The notes below the pieces were generated by a model. The model did no database searches, had not been told where the DNA came from, and saw only the letters and a program-made list of their open reading frames with translations. DNA of 10,331 bases from VAXT01 sp964591295 (GTDB lineage: Bacteria > Actinomycetota > Thermoleophilia > Gaiellales > Gaiellaceae): positions 1 through 10,331 of the forward strand of contig CAZQAG010000079.1 in assembly GCA_964591295.1 (NCBI GenBank), given 5' to 3'. The position numbers and the translations under genes were made by a program. This document shows positions 5,086-10,331 of this stretch, one piece after another (within the stretch, counting starts at the first letter, position 1; each line of letters begins with the position of its first letter).

Positions 5086-6343
5086 CGTGGCCCCCCTCCT
5101 CTCCTGAACCTGAAGGCTTGTAGTACTTCTTGCCCTTCAACGGCTCGGGAAGGTTGTCCACTTCGAAACCGCGCGGGTCCGAGTGCGGATAGATGTAGCC
5201 CTTCCCGCGGCCGAGCTTTTTGGCGCCGTCGTAATGCGCATCGCGGAGCGCGTCCGGCGGGCGGATGTGACCGTGCTCCTTCACGTCCGCCTGGGCGTCG
5301 CGCAGCGCAGTGATGACCGCGTTCGACTTCGGCGCCCGCGCGAGATAGATCGCCGCCTGCGCGAGATTGAGCTGCACCTCCGGAAGGCCGACATGCTCCA
5401 CGGCATGGGCCGCCGCGACCGCCACGAGGAGCGCGCGCGGATCGGCGTTGCCGATGTCCTCGGAGGCAAGGATGACCATGCGGCGTGCGACGAAGCGCGG
5501 ATCCTCACCGCCCGCGAGCATCGCGGCCAGGTAGTAGACCGAGGCGTCCGGGTCCGACGCGCGCATCGACTTGATGAAGGCCGAGGCGAAGTCGTAGTGC
5601 GCGTCGCCGCCCTTGTCGTAGACGAGCGGCCGCTTGCGGGCGGCGTCCTCGATGTGCTCCTCCGCGAGGGACTGTCCCTCGGCTCTCGCCGTGTGGAAGG
5701 CGAGCTCGAGGATGTTGAGGGCGTTTCGCGCGTCACCCCCCGCGCGGCGGGCGATCAGCTCGACGAGCTCGTCCGCGACCTCGGCCTCGAGCTCCTCGGC
5801 CCCCCGGCGCACGATCACCGCGAGCTCCTCGTCCGCGAGCGGGACGAGCTCGTAGATCTGGCTCCGGGAGAGCAGGGCCGAGTTGACCTCGAAGTAGGGG
5901 TTCTCGGTCGTCGCGCCGATCAGGGTCACCGTTCCCTCCTCGACCGCCGGCAGGAGCGCGTCCTGCTGCGCCTTGTTGAACCGGTGGATCTCGTCCAGGA
6001 AGAGGATCGTGCGCTGGCCGTTCGCGCCGAGCCGCTCCCGCCCGGACTTGAGGATCTCGCGCACCTGGGCGACGGTTGCCGACACGGCGGACAGCTCCTC
6101 GAACTCCGCGCCGGTGGTATTCGCGATCACGCGCGCGAGCGTCGTCTTGCCGCTCCCGGGAGGCCCGTAGAGGATCGAGGAGCCGACGCGGTCCTCCTCG
6201 ATTGCGATGCGGAGAGCCGAGTGCTCGCCGAGCACCTGTTCCTGGCCGACGAAGTCTTCGAGCTGCTGCGGCCGCATGCGCATGGCGAGCGGAGCCGTCT
6301 CCGGCAGGCGCTCGTCTGCCGCGTCCGAGAACAGGTTTCCCAC
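5081..6343 (-). CDS. rarA: Replication-associated recombination protein A, AAA+ ATPase
   Basis: RarA (MgsA, related to eukaryotic WRNIP1) acts at stalled replication forks as a tetrameric AAA+ ATPase related to clamp loaders. The 420-residue product has the family order: N-terminal NLFSDAADERLPETAPLA, RMRPQQLEDFVGQ, Walker A GPPGSGKTT (60-68), Walker B TILFLDEIHRF (112-122), sensor 1 GATTEN (143-148), SRSQIYEL, then the C-terminal tetramerisation region with RMVILASEDIGNADPRAL and HIRPPDALRDAHYDGAKKLG. The GTG at 6343 is chosen because it places NLFS at residue 3, as in homologues; the frame stays open upstream but would run into the divergent methyltransferase gene. A CATACT on the - strand (6358-6353) ends 9 bases before this GTG and might be a -10 box for a leaderless message. 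It leads the three-gene - strand run. Confidence 0.95.
   Translation of the reverse strand: MGNLFSDAADERLPETAPLAMRMRPQQLEDFVGQEQVLGEHSALRIAIEEDRVGSSILYGPPGSGKTTLARVIANTTGAEFEELSAVSATVAQVREILKSGRERLGANGQRTILFLDEIHRFNKAQQDALLPAVEEGTVTLIGATTENPYFEVNSALLSRSQIYELVPLADEELAVIVRRGAEELEAEVADELVELIARRAGGDARNALNILELAFHTARAEGQSLAEEHIEDAARKRPLVYDKGGDAHYDFASAFIKSMRASDPDASVYYLAAMLAGGEDPRFVARRMVILASEDIGNADPRALLVAVAAAHAVEHVGLPEVQLNLAQAAIYLARAPKSNAVITALRDAQADVKEHGHIRPPDALRDAHYDGAKKLGRGKGYIYPHSDPRGFEVDNLPEPLKGKKYYKPSGSGEEGGHD
5095..5100 (-). promoter_or_regulatory. Strong Shine-Dalgarno for the propeller lipoprotein, inside rarA
   Basis: AGGAGG on the - strand lies within the last codons of rarA, 9 bases before the ATT at 5085. 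It is the strongest Shine-Dalgarno match seen near a gene junction here and is the main support for an AUU start ahead of the signal peptide. Confidence 0.45.
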
Positions 6344-6395
6344 AGGACAGAAGTATGCTTCTCGAGCTCGCCGAGCTCGCGATGGAGGAGGAATG
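6344..6395. promoter_or_regulatory. Divergent promoter region between rarA and the methyltransferase
   Basis: Fifty-two bases separate the two divergent starts. The stretch AAGTATGCTT (6351-6360) offers TATGCT on the + strand and CATACT on the - strand, so one AT-richer patch could serve as -10 for both directions. The - strand copy is correctly placed for a leaderless rarA message. I see no convincing -35 box on either strand. Confidence 0.3.
6384..6391 (+). promoter_or_regulatory. Ribosome binding site of the methyltransferase
   Basis: GGAGGAGG precedes two consecutive ATG codons at 6393 and 6396. Spacing favours the second (GGAGG to ATG is 7 bases), though the first cannot be excluded and adds only one methionine. 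Confidence 0.7.
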
Positions 6396-7193
6396 ATGGC
6401 GTTCGAAGAGTTGAAGTCCAAGCAGAGCGTCATGTGGGGGAACGGCCCGTACCAGAACGTCACCGAGACGCTCGTCGACATCCACGACCTGCTGGTCGAT
6501 CGCCTCGATCCGAAAGAAGGCGACGCCTGGCTCGACCTCGCGTGTGGCACCGGTGCGATGTCGGAGCTGGCGGCGAAGAGGGGCGCTTCGGTGACCGGTG
6601 TCGACCTCGCACCCGCGCTGATCGAAACCGCCAAGGAGCGGGCCGAGCAGCAGAGCCTGACCATCGACTACAGGGTCGGCGACTGTGAGAACCTCGATCT
6701 CGAGGACGGAGTCTTCGACATCGTCTCGTCGACCTGCGGAGTCATGTTCGCGCCCGATCATGAGGCCACTGCGGGCGAGCTTGCTCGCGTAGTGGCTTCA
6801 GGTGGGCGCATCGGCCTCGCGAACTGGACCCCGGAGGGCGGGCTCGCGAAGATGTTCGCGATGATGAAGCCGTTTGCGCCACCGCCTCCGGAAGGCGCCG
6901 GGAGCCCGTTTTCCTGGGGAAGCGAGGAGCACGTGCAAGACCTGCTCGGCGACTCCTTCGACCTGACCCTCGAGCGGCACGTGTCGCATCTCCGCGTCCC
7001 GTCGGGTGAGGACTACTGGCAGCTCTTCTCCTCGAGCTACGGCCCAACGAAGACACTCGCCGAGTCGCTCGACGACGAGCGCCGCGATGAGTTTCGCCAG
7101 ACCTGGATCGACTTCTTCGAGCAGAACTACCGGTCAAACGGCGAGATCGACCACGACCGCGAATGGCTGCTCGTGCTCGGGACACGTCGCTGA
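6396..7193 (+). CDS. Class I SAM-dependent methyltransferase
   Basis: This 265-residue Rossmann-fold methyltransferase resembles the UbiE/Methyltransf_11 group. Motif I is LDLACGTG (46-53), D70 in VTGVDLAP should hold the ribose of SAM, GD (95-96) in VGDCENLD contacts the adenine, FDIV (107-110) starts motif IV, and RVVASGGRIGLANW is the post-I region. The N-terminal WGNGPYQNVTETLVDIHDLL covers the cofactor pocket in this kind of enzyme. The C-terminal half, with WGSEEHVQDLLGDSF and FFEQNYR, probably forms the substrate lid, so a small-molecule acceptor is more likely than DNA or rRNA, but it cannot be named. The start follows a strong GGAGGAGG. The last 31 bases overlap the next gene, so the two are probably co-translated. 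Confidence 0.9.
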   Translation: MAFEELKSKQSVMWGNGPYQNVTETLVDIHDLLVDRLDPKEGDAWLDLACGTGAMSELAAKRGASVTGVDLAPALIETAKERAEQQSLTIDYRVGDCENLDLEDGVFDIVSSTCGVMFAPDHEATAGELARVVASGGRIGLANWTPEGGLAKMFAMMKPFAPPPPEGAGSPFSWGSEEHVQDLLGDSFDLTLERHVSHLRVPSGEDYWQLFSSSYGPTKTLAESLDDERRDEFRQTWIDFFEQNYRSNGEIDHDREWLLVLGTRR

Positions 7194-8497
7194 GCGCAAC
7201 CGTTTCGCTACGCGAAGAGGCCGTTGAGCTCCTGCAGGAACTCATTCGCCTGGATACGGTCAATCCGCCCGGCAACGAAACGATTGCCGCGGAGCTGCTG
7301 CGCGATTACCTCGTCGAGAACGGAGTCTCGTGCGAGCTGTACGCAAAGGTGCCGGAGCGCGCGAACCTCGTCGCTCGGATCCCCGGCCGGGGCGACGGCC
7401 CGCGCCTTGCTCTCCTTTCGCACACGGACACGGTGCTCGCCGATCCCGCCGAGTGGCAAGCCGATCCCTGGTCGGGAGAGGTGCGCGACGGAGAGGTCTG
7501 GGGCCGCGGTGCGCTCGACATGAAGGGGCAGGTCGCGGCCAGCGCGGTTGCGATCGCGTCGCTCGCCCGCGAGGGCTTCGAGCCTGCGGGCGATCTGATC
7601 TTCGTGGCGGCCGCCGACGAGGAGGTGGGTGTCGAGTTCGGCCTCTCCTGGCTCTGCACGGAGCATCCGGAGGCCGTGCGGGCCGAGTACTCGCTGAACG
7701 AGGGCGCCGGCGACCGGGTCGAGCTCGGAGGCCGCCAGTTCTACCTCGCGTCGACAGCCGAGAAGATGAGCTCGCCGTTCGTCGTTCGTGTGCGCGGCCG
7801 GAGCGGGCACGCGTCGATGCCCGGAATCGCCGACAACGCGCTCGTCAAGGCCGCCCGGCTGATCGAGCGGCTCGGAGAGTTCTCCCCCGAGCCGCGCCTC
7901 GAGCCCGAGGTGGTCGCCCTGTTCCAGGCCGTCACGGGCGAGGCGCCGACGGATGCGGCCCAGGTCGTCGCTCTCGCGCAGGCAGTCGATCCGGTTGCGG
8001 GCGAGCTTGTGGAGCCGCTCGTCGGGATGACGGTCTCTCCGACGATGATCCGGGCGTCGCAGACGCGAAACGTGATTCCCGCGCTCTGCGAGGTGACCGT
8101 CGACTGCCGGCTGCTACCCGGGCAGACGCAGTCCGAAGCAGACGGCGTCGTGCGCGATCTGCTCGGCGAGGGCGACTACGAGCTCGAGTGGATCGAGGGG
8201 TTCGGCGGCACACGGTCGCCGATGGAAGGCCCGCTCTGGGATGCGATCGGGTCGTGGGTGGCCGAGACGGAGCCGGGCGCCGCGGTCGCACCGATCTGCC
8301 TCGCAGGGTTCACGGACAGCCACTGGCTGCGAAATGCGTTTGGAACGATCGCGTACGGGTTCTTTCCGATGCGCTACATGGACCCGCAGGTCGCGACGCG
8401 GCTCGTACACTCCGCCGACGAGCGGGTGCGGGTGGACGACCTCGAGCTCGGGGTGGAGTTCCTCCGCTACGCGGCGCGTGCGATGGGCGAGCAGTAG
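7163..8497 (+). CDS. M20 family zinc metallopeptidase / amidohydrolase (ArgE/DapE/CPG2-like)
   Basis: M20 enzymes use two metal ions to hydrolyse amide bonds at the ends of small peptides or N-acylated amino acids. This 444-residue protein shows H87-x-D89 in LLSHTDTV, bridging D119 in GRGALDMKG, the catalytic pair E153/E154 in AADEEVG, a probable ligand E180 in SLNEGAG, and the last ligand H416 in LVHSADERVRVDDL. The dimerisation insert is marked by VRGRSGHASMPG. All catalytic parts are present, so it should be active. Substrate is not evident; acetylornithine, succinyl-diaminopimelate and dipeptide specificities share these motifs. The ATG at 7163 is the only canonical start before the domain and overlaps the methyltransferase by 31 bases without a clear ribosome binding site; CTG 7190 is an alternative. 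Confidence 0.93.
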   Translation: MAARARDTSLSATVSLREEAVELLQELIRLDTVNPPGNETIAAELLRDYLVENGVSCELYAKVPERANLVARIPGRGDGPRLALLSHTDTVLADPAEWQADPWSGEVRDGEVWGRGALDMKGQVAASAVAIASLAREGFEPAGDLIFVAAADEEVGVEFGLSWLCTEHPEAVRAEYSLNEGAGDRVELGGRQFYLASTAEKMSSPFVVRVRGRSGHASMPGIADNALVKAARLIERLGEFSPEPRLEPEVVALFQAVTGEAPTDAAQVVALAQAVDPVAGELVEPLVGMTVSPTMIRASQTRNVIPALCEVTVDCRLLPGQTQSEADGVVRDLLGEGDYELEWIEGFGGTRSPMEGPLWDAIGSWVAETEPGAAVAPICLAGFTDSHWLRNAFGTIAYGFFPMRYMDPQVATRLVHSADERVRVDDLELGVEFLRYAARAMGEQ

Positions 8498-8501
8498 TGG
8501 T

Positions 8502-8537
8502 TTGCGGAATTCGACTGTGAGTCGATAACCTCAGGAG
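8502..8537 (+). promoter_or_regulatory. Candidate promoter giving a leaderless DUF1385 message
   Basis: TTGCGG (8502-8507) and GATAAC (8524-8529) are separated by 16 bases, a fair match to the housekeeping-sigma consensus. The -10 ends 8 bases before the ATG at 8538, so transcription would begin at or next to the start codon. The AGGAG at 8533-8537 touches the ATG with no spacer and cannot work as a normal Shine-Dalgarno. Confidence 0.5.
8511..8525. repeat. Perfect inverted repeat between -35 and -10, candidate operator
   Basis: TCGACT-GTG-AGTCGA is a perfect 6-base inverted repeat with a 3-base centre. It sits in the spacer of the candidate promoter and touches the -10 box, the place where a dimeric repressor would block RNA polymerase. 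No regulator gene is nearby to pair with it. Confidence 0.4.
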
Positions 8538-9323
8538 ATGGCGGAGGAGCAGCTCAGGCTCGGTGGAATGGCCCTCTCGAACGGGGTGCTCGTCCACGGC
8601 CCGAGCTCCTGGGCGTGCGCGATCCGCCACGCCGATGGACGGATCGAGGTCGCGTCCGAGCTCAAGCGCTACAAGGCGGCCGGTGTCACGAATCCGCTCT
8701 TCCGCGGGCCGGCACGGCTCGCAGAGGCACTCGCCGTGCTCCCGCAGGTTCGGCGGCGGCTGCCGGAGGCGAAACTTCCGTTCCAGCGACCGCGCGTCTT
8801 GACTGCGATGGTCGCTGGCGCAGTTGCAGTCCAGGTCGCGCGCGGATCGCGCCATCTGGGGCCGGCGGCCCAGGAGCTCGTCGCCGCGATCGCTTCGCTC
8901 GCTCCCGCAGCGGTCGCACTCCGGAGCTCCGACCTCGCCGCCTACCACGGCGCGGAGCACATCACGATCGGCACGTACGAGCACGGAGAGGCGCGGGACA
9001 AGGAGCACGAGCGCTGCGGTTCGCACCTGATCGGCCCGCTGCTGGGGACGATGGCGATCGGAAACACCCTTGCGCGCCTCGCACCGGTGCAGTTCAGGCT
9101 CGCAGCGCGCGGGCTCGCATCGCTCGGGGCGCTCGCCGCCTCGACCGAGATCTTCTCGTGGATGGTGCGCAATCCCGAGCATCCCGTCTCCAAGGCGCTG
9201 GCACGCCCGGGCCACGAACTGCAGCATCGTCTCGCGACCGCTGAGCCGACCGCGGAGCAGCTGGAGGTGGCCGAGGCCGCCCTCGCTGCATGCCTCGAGC
9301 TCGAAGATGGCCACACGAACTAG
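8538..9323 (+). CDS. DUF1385 (YqhQ-like) protein
   Basis: The 261-residue protein belongs to DUF1385, whose role is unknown. Recognisable blocks are LGGMALSNGVLVHGPSSWA (8-26) at the N-terminus, YHGAEHITIGTYEHGE (136-151), HERCGSH (157-163), and PGHELQHRLATAEP followed by QLEVAEAAL near the end. The histidine, glutamate and cysteine residues in the middle blocks look like a metal site; that is inference. Better-known YqhQ members are longer, with clear membrane segments; here the hydrophobic stretches (87-100, 112-128, 165-176, 195-210) are weak, so it may be peripheral or soluble. ATG 8538 fits the leaderless promoter; ATG 8568 (residue 11) is an alternative. It overlaps the nicotinate phosphoribosyltransferase gene by 17 bases, hinting at coupled expression. 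Confidence 0.88.
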   Translation: MAEEQLRLGGMALSNGVLVHGPSSWACAIRHADGRIEVASELKRYKAAGVTNPLFRGPARLAEALAVLPQVRRRLPEAKLPFQRPRVLTAMVAGAVAVQVARGSRHLGPAAQELVAAIASLAPAAVALRSSDLAAYHGAEHITIGTYEHGEARDKEHERCGSHLIGPLLGTMAIGNTLARLAPVQFRLAARGLASLGALAASTEIFSWMVRNPEHPVSKALARPGHELQHRLATAEPTAEQLEVAEAALAACLELEDGHTN

Positions 9324-10331
9324 AACCGAGCGCCTTCCGCCGGAGGTCTTCGATCTCCCGGTCGAGAAGATGCGCGACGGCTACTACACCGACGCGTACT
9401 TCAATCACACACGCGCGGCCCTCCTTCAGGACGGCCGGCGCCCGCGGGTCGTGATGCAGGTCTTCCAGAAGAAGAGCGGCTACCTCGGCGGGATGGATGA
9501 GGCAATCGCGATCCTGAAGCTCTGCTCGCACGACTGGGAGCAGCTGACGGTGCACGCGCTCTACGACGGTGACGCCGTGGAGTCGTACGAGACCGTGATG
9601 CACATCGAGGGCGACTACACGCTCCATGCTCATCTCGAGACCGCGTACCTGGGGGTCCTCGCGCGCCGCACGTTGATCACGACGAACGTCGTCCGTGTGC
9701 TCGAGGCCGCCAACGGGAAGCCGATCATCTTCATGCCGGCCCGCCACGACCACCACCGGGTGCAGACCGGTGACGGCTATGCCGCGTATGTCGCGGGGCA
9801 GATCGTCGGGGCGCCGGTCGGCGTCACGACCGACGAGCAGGCGTCCTGGTGGGGCGGCAAGGGCGTGGGCACGGTGCCGCATTCGCTGATTGCTGCCTAC
9901 GGCGGCAATTCCGTGCTCGCCGCGACGAGGTTCGCCGAGTGGGCGCCCGAGGACCTGAACGTGACGGTGCTGGTCGACTTCGAGAACGACTCCGTGAGGA
10001 CGGCGCTCGAAGTGGCCCGGGCGCTGGGCCCGCGCCTCTGGGGTGTGCGGCTCGACACGTCCGAGAACCTGGTCGACCGCTCGCTGTGGGACGAGATGGG
10101 CGATTTCAAGCCCACCGGGGTGAACGAGCGGCTCGTGCGCAAGGTACGCGATGCGCTCGATGCGGACGGCTTCGAGCACGTCAAGATCGTCGCGTCGGGC
10201 GGCTTCACGGTCGAGAAGATCGCCGAGTTCGAGGCGAAGGAGGTGCCGGTCGACGCGTACGGTGTCGGCTCCTCGCTGATCCGGGGGCAGAACGACTTCA
10301 CGGCCGACGTCGTCATGACCGACGGCCGCCC
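9307..10331 (+). CDS. pncB: Nicotinate phosphoribosyltransferase, 3' end outside the window
   Basis: The enzyme makes nicotinate mononucleotide from nicotinate and PRPP, with ATP, in the Preiss-Handler route of NAD salvage. The 341 residues visible have no stop. Markers are DGYYTDAYF (24-32) near the N-terminus, the substrate-loop region FMPARHDHHRVQTGDGYAAY, the family signature GVGTVPHSLIAAYGG with H192, VDFEND, GVRLDTSENL, and the phosphate-binding IVASGGFTVEKI followed by DAYGVGSSL. The arrangement resembles the shorter archaeal/actinobacterial type of about 390 residues, so roughly 50 residues are probably missing. ATG 9307 is taken because the protein then begins a normal distance before YYTDAYF; it lies inside the end of the DUF1385 gene in another frame, with no strong ribosome binding site. 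Confidence 0.94.
   Translation, partial: MATRTRTERLPPEVFDLPVEKMRDGYYTDAYFNHTRAALLQDGRRPRVVMQVFQKKSGYLGGMDEAIAILKLCSHDWEQLTVHALYDGDAVESYETVMHIEGDYTLHAHLETAYLGVLARRTLITTNVVRVLEAANGKPIIFMPARHDHHRVQTGDGYAAYVAGQIVGAPVGVTTDEQASWWGGKGVGTVPHSLIAAYGGNSVLAATRFAEWAPEDLNVTVLVDFENDSVRTALEVARALGPRLWGVRLDTSENLVDRSLWDEMGDFKPTGVNERLVRKVRDALDADGFEHVKIVASGGFTVEKIAEFEAKEVPVDAYGVGSSLIRGQNDFTADVVMTDGR

Noticed and set aside
6207..6395. N-terminal extension of the methyltransferase
   Set aside because: This part overlaps rarA on the other strand, and a strong ribosome binding site lies just before ATG 6393/6396.
6344..6664. N-terminal extension of rarA to 6664
   Set aside because: It would overlap the divergent methyltransferase gene, and homologues begin near the NLFS segment at the GTG 6343.
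5183..6688. Open frame of 501 codons on the + strand
   Set aside because: It mirrors rarA on the other strand, is rich in arginine and low-complexity runs, and has no recognisable domain.
8310..9314. Open frame of 334 codons on the - strand
   Set aside because: It is antisense to the M20 and DUF1385 genes, whose motifs are unambiguous.
9094..10179. Open frame of 361 codons on the - strand
   Set aside because: It is antisense to the nicotinate phosphoribosyltransferase gene and has no recognisable motif.

Overview
The window is GC-rich DNA (lines I counted by hand run about 65-70% GC), with many GTG starts, 4-base gene overlaps, weak Shine-Dalgarno signals and probable leaderless starts. Gene content and protein style suggest an actinomycete, perhaps a deep-branching class such as Thermoleophilia. 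That placement is inference; no rRNA or other taxonomic marker is present.

Left edge (1-775): this part looks broken. An aconitase gene on the + strand joins the middle of the protein directly to its C-terminal region. About 480 residues are missing, including the part that carries the iron-sulfur ligands, and there is a frame change at about 235-243. After its stop come a possible frameshifted start of a secreted or membrane protein (625-740) and, on the - strand, the 5' half of a tRNA that ends in the anticodon loop at about 740. Either this is a decayed, rearranged locus or the sequence was joined from separate pieces.

Minus-strand block 1 (806-2937): a fused electron transfer flavoprotein (beta then alpha in one chain), followed with a 4-base overlap by a stand-alone response-regulator receiver domain. 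The alpha half has lost most of the usual FAD-contact motifs. A metallophosphoesterase (2957-3625, +) diverges from the ETF gene.

Minus-strand block 2 (3622-6343): rarA (AAA+ recombination factor), then a seven-bladed beta-propeller lipoprotein that seems to begin at an AUU codon, then an OsmC-type peroxide reductase. Spacing is tight, so they are probably co-transcribed. The last gene converges on the metallophosphoesterase; the two genes share a CTAG that supplies both TAG stops. The propeller gene has lower GC than its neighbours.

Plus-strand block (6396-10331): a SAM-dependent methyltransferase diverging from rarA, an M20 metallopeptidase overlapping its end, then a DUF1385 (YqhQ-like) gene with its own probable leaderless promoter, and a nicotinate phosphoribosyltransferase (NAD salvage) overlapping the DUF1385 gene and running off the right edge.

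I see no CRISPR array, transposase, phage gene or defence system. The points most worth a second look are the degenerate ETF fusion with its linked receiver protein, the AUU-started lipoprotein, the broken left edge, and the inverted repeat in the DUF1385 promoter.
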